This document shows positions 51,554-60,539 of a stretch of 64,000 nucleotides of DNA, piece after piece; the first letter of the stretch is position 1; every line of letters starts with the position of its first letter. The DNA is from Ignavibacteriales bacterium (GTDB taxonomy: Bacteria > Bacteroidota > Ignavibacteria > Ignavibacteriales > Ignavibacteriaceae). The stretch spans positions 106,411-170,410 of the forward strand of contig DPRR01000025.1 of NCBI GenBank assembly GCA_003538625.1, given 5' to 3'. The notes beneath the pieces are model-generated. The model had not been told where the DNA came from. It made no database searches and saw only the letters and a list, made by a program, of their open reading frames with translations. The position numbers and the translations under genes are program-made.

Positions 51554-51626
51554 TCATCACGAGCGAAGCGAAGTATCTGTTTTATAGCAGATTGCTTCTC
51601 CCGATTTTCATCGGAATCGCAATGAC
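51553..51626. repeat. REP-like palindromic repeat, copy A
   Basis: The element runs from GTCATCACGAG to TCGCAATGAC and contains AGATTGCTTC. It matches, in inverted orientation, a second copy at 57829-57894. An internal hairpin CCGAT-TTTC-ATCGG is present. Its first base is the last base of the uvrA stop codon, so it may also act as terminator between uvrA and the convergent reductase gene. Confidence 0.8.
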
Positions 51627-51636
51627 GAAGAGAATG

Positions 51637-52464
51637 TCAATCAATCTTTGTCGGATCCCATGAACATCTAAAACCTTCATCCAATCCATCCAAAATTTTC
51701 ATATCGGATTCATCAAGTTCAAAATCAAATACATTTGCATTTTCTATTATGCGTTCTTTACGTGCAGATTTTGGTATAACAACTAAGTCGTGTTCTATTG
51801 CCCAGCGAATTAAAACTTGTGCATTAGTTTTATTATACTTTTCTGCGATGGGTAAAACTCTTGGGTCATTAAGTCTTTTCATTCTTGTTAGAGGAGAATA
51901 AGCTTCAAGAATAATTTTGTTTTTATTGCAAACATCAAGCAAATCTTTTTGGTAATTGTATGGACTGAATTCAACCTGGTTCATAACAGGAATTATGTTT
52001 GCATAAGTAAACAACTCTTCAAGATGAATGATCATATAATTACTAACGCCAATAGATTTGCAGTAACCGGATTCATAAATCTTTTCTAATGCTTTCCAGC
52101 TATCTTTTCTTTTTTCTTTAACCGGCCAGTGAATTAAATAACAATCTATGTAATCAACATTTAAAGTCATTAAACTTTTATCAAACGCTTTAAGTGCAGA
52201 TTCATAACCGTGGTCATCATTCCAAAGTTTCGTGGTGATAAAAACTTCTTCACGTTTAATTCCAAAATTTCTAACTGCTTCACCGACTTCTTTTTCGTTA
52301 CCGTAAATTCTTGCAGTATCAATATGCCTGTAACCAGCCTCTAAAGCCCAGGTAACAGCGTTAATGCATTCTGTCCCGGATTTGGTAAGATAAACTCCAA
52401 GTCCAAATTGTGGAATTTCTACTCCGTTATTCATTTTAATTTTGTAATTGATATCTCTTGTCAT
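51637..52464 (-). CDS. Aldo/keto reductase (2,5-diketogluconate reductase type)
   Basis: The 275-residue NADPH-dependent reductase has the family blocks FGLGVYLT, GYRHIDTARIYGNEKEVG with catalytic Asp47 and Tyr52, TTKLWNDDHG with Lys, and IHWPVKEK with His, plus GVSNY and VIPKSARKERI (NADPH binding). The physiological carbonyl substrate is unknown. Confidence 0.93.
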   Translation of the reverse strand: MTRDINYKIKMNNGVEIPQFGLGVYLTKSGTECINAVTWALEAGYRHIDTARIYGNEKEVGEAVRNFGIKREEVFITTKLWNDDHGYESALKAFDKSLMTLNVDYIDCYLIHWPVKEKRKDSWKALEKIYESGYCKSIGVSNYMIIHLEELFTYANIIPVMNQVEFSPYNYQKDLLDVCNKNKIILEAYSPLTRMKRLNDPRVLPIAEKYNKTNAQVLIRWAIEHDLVVIPKSARKERIIENANVFDFELDESDMKILDGLDEGFRCSWDPTKID

Positions 52465-52540
52465 AATCCCTCTTTACTATTTGTTTTAGTTTTTAATGAC
52501 CCATGATTTTAGAAATTGTTTGTTAATTTCAGAGCATAGA

Positions 52541-52638
52541 GAACTCACCCTAAATCCCTCTCTTAAAAAGAGAGGGACTTTTAAAAAAGAATTAAATTGC
52601 CCCTTCTCTTTGCAAGAGAAGGGGTTGGGGATGAGTTC
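52541..52638. repeat. Composite palindromic repeat
   Basis: Outer arms GAACTCACCC and GGGATGAGTTC enclose two hairpins: CCCTCTCTT/AAGAGAGGG and CCCCTTCTCTT/AAGAGAAGGGG. Total length is 98 bases. It lies in the gap between two minus-strand genes. Confidence 0.8.
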
Positions 52639-52675
52639 CTCTAATATTCAACTGCATTTAAATCGTTGATTACAT

Positions 52676-53422
52676 TTAATAAACATTTAAAAGTTTAAGT
52701 GCCATAATTAATATTGCAACAATCAAAACTACCTTAATAAGTTTTTCACCTTTCTTTACAGAAAGTTTTGCACCCCACCATCCGCCAAATGCATTTCCTG
52801 CTGAAAGAGTTAATCCATAATACCAGTTAATATTGTCTGTTAAAATAAAAATAATCAAAGCGGGAATTGTAAAAACAAACACAACAAAAACTTTGTGCAT
52901 ATTTACTCTTATCAAATCTAAATTCATCAAATACTGAAAAGCTGCCATTAGTAAGAATCCAACTCCAACTTGCAAGAAGGCTCCATAAAATCCAACCACA
53001 ATCATCGCAATTACAATCTTCCAATCGATTGTAAAATCGCTAGTAGTTTTATCAGATTTCTTTTTTGGTAAAAGCATTGTAATGATGATGAAAATCATTA
53101 TCACGCCAAGAATCTTTTCGAATAGATCATCACTTATCCGGACAGCAGTTATTGCCCCTATAATAGCTCCCGGTAAAGTGAGTGCAGAAAGTATTAAACT
53201 GTTTTTAAGTTCGTAGAATTTTTCTTTCTTGAATGAATAAACTGCAGAAATATTTTGAAATAGGATGGCAACGCGGTTAGTTCCATTTGCCACTGATGGG
53301 TCTAATCCAAGGAAAATTAAAACAGGCAAGGTAAGTGAAGATCCACCGCCGGCATTAACATTTATAAATGCAGCAACCGCACCTACAACAAATAAAATTA
53401 TAATTCCAAAAAGATCCGGCAC
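52676..53422 (-). CDS. TauE/SafE family permease (sulfite exporter-like)
   Basis: The 248-residue membrane protein has about eight hydrophobic helices and the family start VVGAVAAFINVNAGGGSSLTLPVL with the NGTNRVAILFQ block. Members export or import sulfite, sulfoacetate and similar anions; the substrate cannot be assigned. It starts at GTG preceded by AGGA; the nearby ATG is out of frame. A TATTTTTG -7 element lies 32 bases upstream. Confidence 0.88.
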   Translation of the reverse strand: MPDLFGIIILFVVGAVAAFINVNAGGGSSLTLPVLIFLGLDPSVANGTNRVAILFQNISAVYSFKKEKFYELKNSLILSALTLPGAIIGAITAVRISDDLFEKILGVIMIFIIITMLLPKKKSDKTTSDFTIDWKIVIAMIVVGFYGAFLQVGVGFLLMAAFQYLMNLDLIRVNMHKVFVVFVFTIPALIIFILTDNINWYYGLTLSAGNAFGGWWGAKLSVKKGEKLIKVVLIVAILIMALKLLNVY

Positions 53423-53453
53423 GCCATTCCTGTAAATTCTTTTTTAACTAAAG

Positions 53454-53461
53454 CAAAAATA
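53454..53461 (-). promoter_or_regulatory. -7 promoter element for the TauE/SafE gene
   Basis: On the minus strand TATTTTTG, followed by C, matches TAnnTTTG exactly, 31 bases before the GTG start. No -33 TTG at standard spacing. Confidence 0.45.
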
Positions 53462-53536
53462 AAGTATTTTATTTGTAGAAAGAATTAGAAATAATATTTA
53501 ATAATTAGTGATGCAACTAAAAAATTTTCGTGACAT

Positions 53537-53599
53537 TTAGAGCTTTTGTGTTTTAGTGACAAAATATTTCTGCCACAAAAGCTCTAAGACACAAAATAA
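53537..53599. repeat. Inverted repeat, family with the 60.5-kb element (copy 1)
   Basis: TTAGAGCTTTTGTG (53537-53550) and CACAAAAGCTCTAA (53574-53587) are perfect 14-bp arms. The 3' part (53571-53599) matches 60595-60623 in 25 of 29 positions, so both belong to one repeat family. It lies between the divergent permease and CocE-like genes. Confidence 0.8.
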
Positions 53600-53638
53600 A
53601 AATGATATACACAAACATTAACTTTTATTAGGTTAAAT

Positions 53639-55513
53639 ATGAAATCTAAAATGCAAGAGATATTGACAGCAATAATGTTCATTGTATTATTTAATCAATG
53701 CACTCAATCCCAACAATCTTACATTAGAGAAAATTATGAGAAGAAAGAATATTTAATTGAAATGCGGGATGGTGTGAAACTTTTTACTGCAGTGTATTCT
53801 CCAAAAGATAAATCAAAAGAATATCCGATTTTATTAATAAGAACTCCTTATTCATCTGCACCATATGGGGAAAATAATTTTGCTGGATTTTTAGGGGCTT
53901 CAAAAGAATTTGTGCAGGAGGGATTCATATTTGTGATTCAAGATGTTCGCGGAAGATATATGTCTGAAGGTGTATTTGATGATATGCGCGCTTATATTCC
54001 GAATAAAATTAATAAAAATCAGGTTGATGAAAGCAGTGATACTTACGATACGATTGAATGGTTGATAAAGAATATTGATAACAATAATAAAAAAGTTGGG
54101 CTTTGGGGCAGTTCTTATCCAGGTTTTTATACCTTAATGGGATGTATAGACGCACATCCAAATCTTGTTTGCGCTTCTCCGCAGGCACCAATTTCAGATT
54201 GGTTTGTTGGTGATGATATGCATCATAACGGTGCTTTTTCTGTTTTAATGTCTTTTAATTTCTTTAAGGGATTTGGAATTCCCAGACAAGCACCATTAAC
54301 TAAATATCCACCTGCAGCGGAGTATGATTCTCCTGATGCTTATAACTTTTTTTTAAATCATACTCCAATAAAAAAACTAAATGAAGAAATTCTTAAAAAT
54401 GAAATTCCTTTTTGGGATACAATGATGGCACACGGAACTTACGATTACTATTGGAAATCAAGAAGTAACTTGCAGCATTTAAAAAATATGAAACCGGCAA
54501 TTCTTCTTGTTGGCGGCTGGTATGATGCAGAAGATATGTATGGTCCTTTGCACATTTATAAAACAATTGAGCAAAAGGATAAACCAAATAATACAAGATT
54601 AGTTATGGGTCCATGGACTCACGGTTCGTGGATTTGGGCAAAAGGAGATTCGCTTGGTGATTTTTATTTTGGCGGCAACACCGCTGATTATTATCGCAAA
54701 GAAATTCTACTACCTTTCTTCAAATATCATTTAAAGGGTGAAGGGAATTTAAATCTAAATGATGCTTATGTTTTTGATACCGGGAAAAATCAATGGAGTA
54801 ATTATCCAACCTGGCCGCCGGAAAATGTTAGTGAAGTAAAATATTATTTTCAACCAAATGAGAGATTAAATAGTAAAACAACAAATGATGAAAAATCTTT
54901 TACGGAATATATTTGTGATCCGTTCAATCCTGTGCCGTACACTGCAAAGTTTGAGGACTCCAAATCATTTTATAATGAAGTTCATTTAATTGAAGATCAA
55001 AGATATGTTTCAACTCGACCCGATGTTCTCACATTTGAATCTGAAGTTTTAACTCAGGATGTTACAATTGCAGGGCCAATAACGGCAGATTTATTTGTAT
55101 CCACAACCGGTACTGATGCAGATTTTGTTGTTAAAGCAATTGATGTTTATCCTGATGATGAAAAAGATCCAGACCCAAATCCAGCAAAAGTTGAAATGGG
55201 AGGATATGAAAGATTAGTTAGAACAGAAATTTTTAGAGGTAAATTCAGAAACAGTTATGAAAATCCTGAACCATTTGTACCGAATAAGGTAACTGAGGTT
55301 AAAATAAATTTGAATGATGCATTTCATACATTTAAAGCAGGACACAAAATTATGATTCAGGTTTCATCATCATACTTTCCATTCTTTGATGTAAATCCAA
55401 ATACTTTTTGTGATATTTACTCAGCAGATAAAGATAAGTTTGTGAAAGCGATGATTAAGATTTATCATTCAAAAGAATTTTCGAGCTGTGTTTCATTTAA
55501 AGTTATAGAGTAA
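53639..55513 (+). CDS. CocE/NonD family hydrolase (S15 peptidase-like)
   Basis: The 624-residue protein has an alpha/beta-hydrolase domain with LWGSSYPGF holding the nucleophile Ser, an HxGT-type PWTHGSW near residue 325 for the catalytic His, and a C-terminal galactose-binding-like X-Pro dipeptidyl-peptidase domain (VTIAGPITADLFVSTTGTDAD). Family members hydrolyse cocaine esters, cephalosporin esters, glutaryl-7-ACA or peptides; the natural substrate is unknown. An N-terminal hydrophobic segment ending in LFNQC suggests export, although the lipobox is not canonical. Confidence 0.9.
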   Translation: MKSKMQEILTAIMFIVLFNQCTQSQQSYIRENYEKKEYLIEMRDGVKLFTAVYSPKDKSKEYPILLIRTPYSSAPYGENNFAGFLGASKEFVQEGFIFVIQDVRGRYMSEGVFDDMRAYIPNKINKNQVDESSDTYDTIEWLIKNIDNNNKKVGLWGSSYPGFYTLMGCIDAHPNLVCASPQAPISDWFVGDDMHHNGAFSVLMSFNFFKGFGIPRQAPLTKYPPAAEYDSPDAYNFFLNHTPIKKLNEEILKNEIPFWDTMMAHGTYDYYWKSRSNLQHLKNMKPAILLVGGWYDAEDMYGPLHIYKTIEQKDKPNNTRLVMGPWTHGSWIWAKGDSLGDFYFGGNTADYYRKEILLPFFKYHLKGEGNLNLNDAYVFDTGKNQWSNYPTWPPENVSEVKYYFQPNERLNSKTTNDEKSFTEYICDPFNPVPYTAKFEDSKSFYNEVHLIEDQRYVSTRPDVLTFESEVLTQDVTIAGPITADLFVSTTGTDADFVVKAIDVYPDDEKDPDPNPAKVEMGGYERLVRTEIFRGKFRNSYENPEPFVPNKVTEVKINLNDAFHTFKAGHKIMIQVSSSYFPFFDVNPNTFCDIYSADKDKFVKAMIKIYHSKEFSSCVSFKVIE

Positions 55514-55546
55514 TAGTTTTTAAAAAAAATATTTATGTTCGTTTTG

Positions 55547-55625
55547 GTCACACTTCGACTTCGCTCAGTGTGACTTGAGTTTTTGAATCACATATAATGT
55601 CATCCTGAGCGGAGTCGAAGGATGA
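55547..55625. repeat. Palindromic repeat upstream of the DUF1028 gene
   Basis: CTTCGACTTCGCTCAG (55553-55568) pairs with CTGAGCGGAGTCGAAG (55605-55620) in 15 of 16 positions. Each half also has its own small palindrome (GTCACAC/GTGTGAC and TCATCCT/AGGATGA). It ends 28 bases before the ATG. Confidence 0.85.
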
Positions 55626-55653
55626 ACTTGATTTAAAGTTGAAAGGTTTTAAA

Positions 55654-56643
55654 ATGAAAAAGATAACTATACTAATATATTTGTATTGTGCGTTTGTTTC
55701 TAATGAAATTTCAGCACAAAGTATTTTTGGAAGCGAACCACTCGCGCACACTTTTTCAATAGTTGCACGGGATCCTCAAACCGGAGAAATGGGCGTAGCA
55801 GTTCAATCACATTGGTTTTCTGTTGGGTCATTAGTTGCTTGGGGAGAAGCGGGAGTTGGGGTCGTGGCAACTCAGTCATTCGTAAATCCATCCTTTGGGC
55901 AGCGTGGTCTTGAACTTCTTAAAACAGGAAAGACAGCACAAGAAGTTGTTGATGAGTTAATCGCTTCAGATGAAGGAAGAGATGTGAGACAACTTGCTAT
56001 TGTTGATTCAAAAGGAAACTCAGCTTCTTACACAGGCTCAAAATGTATTGATGCTGCGGGAAATATTGCTGGTGATGGTTATTCGGTGCAAGCAAATATG
56101 ATGTTGAACAATACGGTTTGGGGTGCGATGTCTAAAGCATTTGAAAATTCAAAAGGACCGCTGGCTGAACGGTTAATTACTGCACTTGAAGCAGCTCAAA
56201 AAGAAGGCGGCGATATTCGCGGCAAACAATCTGCTTGTTTGCTTGTTGTAAAAGGCAAAGCCACAGGGAATCTTTGGGAAGACAGATTAATCGATTTAAG
56301 AGTCGAAGATGATCCAGATCCTATTGTTGAGATTAAAAGATTATTAAAAGTCTATCGCGCTTATGAGCATATGAATAAAGGCGATCTTGCAACTGAAAAA
56401 GGCGATATGAAACTTGCAATGGATGAATACAATGCTGCAATGAAAATGTTTCCGGAAAATCTTGAAATGAAATACTGGACAGCAATATCTCTCGCAAATA
56501 CAGGCGAAGTTGAAAAATCCTTACCAATGTTTAAAGAAATATTTGCTGCAGATGTTAACTGGAAAGAATTAACTAAAAGATTACCTCCAGTAGGATTGTT
56601 GATTGTCACTGATGAAATTCTAAACGAAATTCTTGCTCAATAA
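55654..56643 (+). CDS. Secreted DUF1028 protein with C-terminal TPR
   Basis: The frame extends to a TTG at 55639, but the ATG at 55654 gives a clean signal peptide (MKKITILIYLYCAFVSNEIS) and 329 residues. The DUF1028 domain, an Ntn-hydrolase-like fold, begins HTFSIVARDPQTGEMGVAVQS and includes QANMMLN. The last ~85 residues are TPR-like (GDLATEKGDMKLAMDEYNAA). Enzyme activity is unknown for the family. AAAGG precedes the ATG. Confidence 0.87.
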   Translation: MKKITILIYLYCAFVSNEISAQSIFGSEPLAHTFSIVARDPQTGEMGVAVQSHWFSVGSLVAWGEAGVGVVATQSFVNPSFGQRGLELLKTGKTAQEVVDELIASDEGRDVRQLAIVDSKGNSASYTGSKCIDAAGNIAGDGYSVQANMMLNNTVWGAMSKAFENSKGPLAERLITALEAAQKEGGDIRGKQSACLLVVKGKATGNLWEDRLIDLRVEDDPDPIVEIKRLLKVYRAYEHMNKGDLATEKGDMKLAMDEYNAAMKMFPENLEMKYWTAISLANTGEVEKSLPMFKEIFAADVNWKELTKRLPPVGLLIVTDEILNEILAQ

Positions 56644-56755
56644 TTTCAAAAATTACTTTTAATCAGTTGGATTAGCCGTTCATCAATTAAAAATATTATT
56701 GATTAAATATCACTCTATTTTCTGACATTCATTTTTCAAAAAAGAGAGGTATGTC

Positions 56756-57796
56756 ATGTTAAAACTTTCCGCAATGTTCAGTTTTATGTTTTTGTTCTTT
56801 GTAATCTCAATTACTGCACAGCAAAATCTAACTACTCCACAAGCAAGCCAAAAAGCTTCAGTTTCACAAAGAATAGGACTTACAGATATTGAGGTCGAAT
56901 ATCATCGCCCTGCTGTTAATACCAGAGTTGTTTGGGGTGGAATCGTTCCTTATGATCAAGTGTGGCGTGCAGGTGCAAACGAAAATACAACAATTTCTTT
57001 TTCAACGGATGTAACAGTTGAAAATAAAAAGGTTGCTGCCGGGACTTATGGATTGCACATGATTCCAACAAAAAATTCCTGGGCTATTATTTTTAGTAAA
57101 GATAATGCAGCCTGGGGCAGTTTTTTCTATGATGAAAAAAATGATGCAGTAAGATTCACGGTTAATCCTGTGCAAAGTGATTTCCAGGAATGGCTATCCT
57201 ATTCTTTCGATCAGATCAGTGCAAAATCAACTACTCTTAATTTAAAATGGGAAAAACTTTCTATTCCAATTAAGATAGAAGTTGATGTAAACGAAACTGT
57301 GATTGCAAATATGGAAAAAGAACTTACTGGCATTCCGGGATTTTTCTGGCAGGGCTGGAATCAGATTGCACTTTATGCATTAACAAATAAATACAATCTT
57401 GATAAAGCTTCAGCCTGGGTTGATAGATCAATTGGCATAAATAAAAATCTTACAAACATGATGACAAAGTCTTTAATTCTGGAGAGTATGGGAAAATCAC
57501 AAGAAGCAGAAAATATTAATAAAGAAGCTTTTGCATTACCAGGAATTGATGAGACACAAGTTAACGCACTGGGATATCAATTAATGGGGATTGGAAAAAC
57601 CGAAGAAGCACTAAAAGTATTTGAAAAGAATACCATCGATCATCCAGACTCATGGAATGTTTGGGATAGCCTTGCTGAAGGATTATTGGCTAAAGGTGAC
57701 AAAGTAAAATCAAAACAGCTTTATGAGAAGGCTTTGGGAATGGCACCTGATAATCAGAAAGATAGAATTAAGGGGATATTAGCTAATATTAAATAA
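56756..57796 (+). CDS. Secreted DUF2911 protein with C-terminal TPR
   Basis: The 346-residue protein has a signal peptide (MLKLSAMFSFMFLFFVISIT), a DUF2911 domain (IGLTDIEVEYHRPAVNTR, DQVWRAGANENTTI, GTYGLHMIPT) and TPR helices to the end. DUF2911 is common in Bacteroidetes and has no known activity. GAGAGGT lies before the ATG. It follows another secreted domain-plus-TPR protein, so the two may act in one extracytoplasmic process. Confidence 0.87.
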   Translation: MLKLSAMFSFMFLFFVISITAQQNLTTPQASQKASVSQRIGLTDIEVEYHRPAVNTRVVWGGIVPYDQVWRAGANENTTISFSTDVTVENKKVAAGTYGLHMIPTKNSWAIIFSKDNAAWGSFFYDEKNDAVRFTVNPVQSDFQEWLSYSFDQISAKSTTLNLKWEKLSIPIKIEVDVNETVIANMEKELTGIPGFFWQGWNQIALYALTNKYNLDKASAWVDRSIGINKNLTNMMTKSLILESMGKSQEAENINKEAFALPGIDETQVNALGYQLMGIGKTEEALKVFEKNTIDHPDSWNVWDSLAEGLLAKGDKVKSKQLYEKALGMAPDNQKDRIKGILANIK

Positions 57797-57828
57797 TATT
57801 TTTTTGTGTTTTTTTAATGGATTAGTAA

Positions 57829-57894
57829 GTCATTGCGAGGAGTTTGCGACGAAGCAATCTACTTGTTAGATCACTTCGTTGCACTCGTGATGAC
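57829..57894. repeat. REP-like palindromic repeat, copy B
   Basis: GTCATTGCGAGG at one end and CTCGTGATGAC at the other, with GAAGCAATCT inside. It is the reverse complement type of the 51553-51626 copy (shared ends, shared AGATTGCTTC core). Confidence 0.8.
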
Positions 57895-57998
57895 AATTCT
57901 TCTTTTTGCAAAGCATCACATTATATCCTCAAATAACTTTCTTAAGTGCATTTATAATTTTATTTTTACACATCAATTGAACTTCTGAAATATTTTAA

Positions 57999-58655
57999 TT
58001 GCAAAACACAAAAGATTTTTTTCGTAAACTCATAATTCCTTTAACGTTTCCAACTGTGATGTGGGTAATTTATTTGATCTCTTATCTGTTTGATTTTTAT
58101 CCTTATAAGCTTGGTATTCTTCCAAGAAATATGATTGGAGTCATAGGGATTTTTACTTCTCCACTCATCCACTCCGGATTTTCACATCTTATCTCAAATA
58201 CAGCCCCATTAATTTTTATGGGTCTTGGTATTTTTTATTTCTATCCTAAAGTAGCGTATAAAGTTTTTGTTATTATTTATTTGGGCACCGGAATTTTAGT
58301 CTGGATTTTTGCGCGAGAAGTTTATCACATTGGTGCAAGCGGAATTATTTACGGATTTGTTTCGTTCTTATTTTTCAGCGGTATTTTTAGAAAGGATAAT
58401 CGCTCAATTGCATTAGCGTTGGTTGTTATTTTTCTTTACGGCGGACTAATTTGGGGCGTCTTGCCGGTTCAGGAAGGTGTTTCTTGGGAATCTCATTTAT
58501 TTGGGGCAATAGTCGGAATTATTCCAGCCTTTATTTATCGAAAAATCGATCCGCCCAAAAAATATGATTGGGAAGATGAAGAATCTGACACGCCAGTTAA
58601 TAAACTAGAAGTATCTTACGATGCTGATAAAAATAAATTTTTAGATGAGTTATAA
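57999..58655 (+). CDS. Rhomboid family intramembrane serine protease
   Basis: The 218-residue protein has six hydrophobic helices. The catalytic dyad is Ser114 in GASGIIYG and His166 in SHLFGAIVG. HSGFSHLISN at about residues 58-67 is the usual oxyanion/loop motif. A hydrophilic acidic tail of about 35 residues follows the last helix. It starts at TTG with no clear Shine-Dalgarno, so the start is less certain than the domain. Confidence 0.9.
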   Translation: MQNTKDFFRKLIIPLTFPTVMWVIYLISYLFDFYPYKLGILPRNMIGVIGIFTSPLIHSGFSHLISNTAPLIFMGLGIFYFYPKVAYKVFVIIYLGTGILVWIFAREVYHIGASGIIYGFVSFLFFSGIFRKDNRSIALALVVIFLYGGLIWGVLPVQEGVSWESHLFGAIVGIIPAFIYRKIDPPKKYDWEDEESDTPVNKLEVSYDADKNKFLDEL

Positions 58656-58688
58656 GAATTCTCAATATTAATGATAAGAATGCTCATT

Positions 58689-58764
58689 GTCATTTCGACC
58701 GAAGGGAGAAATCTGAATGTTACGTTTTTACAGATTTCTCGGTCGAAGACTCCCTCGAAATGAC
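58689..58764. repeat. Palindromic repeat between rhomboid and AhpD-like genes
   Basis: GTCATTTCGA (58689-58698) and TCGAAATGAC (58755-58764) are perfect outer arms. AGAAATCTG (inner 5') and CAGATTTCT (inner 3') also pair perfectly. Confidence 0.85.
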
Positions 58765-58833
58765 TTAGAGAGGGACTGTAAATAATTAAAGATTCTATCA
58801 ATTTTTATAAATGAAATTTTCAGAGAATAAAAA

Positions 58834-59196
58834 ATGAAAAAAACTACAACTGAAACTCGTGCATATCGTACAGAAATGAACGATAAAATTCTAAACTCAG
58901 GGTTTAGAGATTTTAATAAATTCTTTGCGCTTGATAATAAAGCATACATTGATGGTGCTCTTAATGCAAAAACAAAAGAGCTAATGGGATTATCAGCTTC
59001 AATGGTTTTGCGATGCAATGATTGCATTTTTTATCATATAGATCGCTCAATCCAGGAAGGTGCAACCCGTGAAGAATTAATGGAAACATTTAATGTAGCA
59101 TTAATTATTGGCGGTTCTATAGTTATCCCTCACTTAAGATATGCCTTTGAAGTAATGGATAATATATTTGAAGAAATAGGGAAAACAGATTCATGA
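58834..59196 (+). CDS. Carboxymuconolactone decarboxylase/AhpD-like protein
   Basis: The 120-residue protein is all-helical and carries CNDCIFYH (Cys61, Cys64, His68), the CxxC-xxx-H motif of AhpD-type alkylhydroperoxidases. The family acts in peroxide reduction or as decarboxylases. Its stop overlaps the next ATG (ATGA), so it is coupled to the amidohydrolase downstream. Confidence 0.9.
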   Translation: MKKTTTETRAYRTEMNDKILNSGFRDFNKFFALDNKAYIDGALNAKTKELMGLSASMVLRCNDCIFYHIDRSIQEGATREELMETFNVALIIGGSIVIPHLRYAFEVMDNIFEEIGKTDS

Positions 59197-60530
59197 TTAT
59201 CATACCTAAAAATATTGTCACCGTTGATGGTAAGGATAGAATTCTCAAAAATCAATTTGTGGAAATAGAGAACGGAAAGATTATCCGGATTGCAAAAAAT
59301 GATGAGAAGTATTTTAAAAAATATGCAAGTGGTGTTTACAGATTTGAAAATCTAACTTTAATTCCAGGATTTGTACAAACACATATTCATCTTTGCCAGA
59401 CATTGTTTCGTGGATTAGCTGATGATCTTGAACTGCTTGATTGGTTACAATTAAGAATATTTCCGTATGAAAATGCACATAACAAAAATTCAGTGCTCAC
59501 TGCCGTAAGACTTGGAATTAATGAATTACTATTAAGCGGCACAACAACTTTACTCGATATGGGAACGCTTCGTTATCAGGAAGTTATTTTTGAGGAGTTG
59601 CAAAATTCCGGTATGTGTGCGATCGCTGGTAAATGTTTAATTGATGAGAACGATTTATTTCCAGAGTTCAAATCGAATACAAAATCAGAACTTGATGAAA
59701 TTTATCAATTAGCAAAAACATATCACAACACATCAAAGGGAAAAATTAAATATGGGTTTGCACCGCGATTTGTTTTATCCTGTTCAGAGAAACTTCTTAA
59801 AGAATCTTTTGAAATGAAAAATGATTTTGTGGGAAGTTTGTATCACACCCATTCATCAGAAAATAAAAATGAAATAGCTGAAGTAAAGCGAAGACATAAT
59901 AAAGAAAACATAGAGTACTTTGATTCGATTGGTGTAATTGATGATCATTCTGTGCTGGCTCACTGCATTCACGTTAATGATAAAGAAACTGATTTGCTTA
60001 AAAAGAATGATGTAAGAGTATCTCATTGTCCTTCATCAAATCTAAAACTTGGATCGGGAATTGCGAACATTCCAAAATATTTGAGTAAAGGAATATCAGT
60101 TTCACTCGGTGCTGATGGTGCTCCTTGTAATAATAACTTAAGTGTTTTCAATGAAATGAGATTGGCAGCATTGATTCAAAAACCAATTCATGGTCCAACA
60201 AAAATGGATGCAAAAACACTGTTTAAACTTGCAACAATTGAGGGTGCAAAGGCTCTGCATTTGAAAAATGAAATTGGAAGTATTGAAGTTGGTAAAAAAG
60301 CGGATTTGGCTTTGTTGGATTTATCAACAAACGCACATTCAATCTCAGATAGCGATGAATCAGTTTATTCGGATATTGTTTATTCATCTTCGAGTGATTC
60401 AGTCCATTCGGTAATGATTGAAGGAGAGTGGAAAGTGTTGAATAAAAAATCACTACTATATGATCAGCAGGAACTAAATCAAAAATCTAAAGAAGAGTTA
60501 AAAAAACTTTTGAAGAGAGTTAAAATTTAA
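59193..60530 (+). CDS. Amidohydrolase (MtaD/SsnA/TRZ-ATZ-like)
   Basis: The 445-residue protein has the amidohydrolase fold with metal-binding THIHLCQTLFRGLADDLEL, a mid-protein HTHSSENKNE, HCIH, and the Asp of LGADGAPCNN. This matches the group of S-adenosylhomocysteine/methylthioadenosine deaminases, guanine deaminases and atrazine chlorohydrolases. Substrate not determined. Start overlaps the AhpD-like gene by 4 bases. Confidence 0.92.
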   Translation: MIIIPKNIVTVDGKDRILKNQFVEIENGKIIRIAKNDEKYFKKYASGVYRFENLTLIPGFVQTHIHLCQTLFRGLADDLELLDWLQLRIFPYENAHNKNSVLTAVRLGINELLLSGTTTLLDMGTLRYQEVIFEELQNSGMCAIAGKCLIDENDLFPEFKSNTKSELDEIYQLAKTYHNTSKGKIKYGFAPRFVLSCSEKLLKESFEMKNDFVGSLYHTHSSENKNEIAEVKRRHNKENIEYFDSIGVIDDHSVLAHCIHVNDKETDLLKKNDVRVSHCPSSNLKLGSGIANIPKYLSKGISVSLGADGAPCNNNLSVFNEMRLAALIQKPIHGPTKMDAKTLFKLATIEGAKALHLKNEIGSIEVGKKADLALLDLSTNAHSISDSDESVYSDIVYSSSSDSVHSVMIEGEWKVLNKKSLLYDQQELNQKSKEELKKLLKRVKI

Positions 60531-60539
60531 TTAGTGGAC

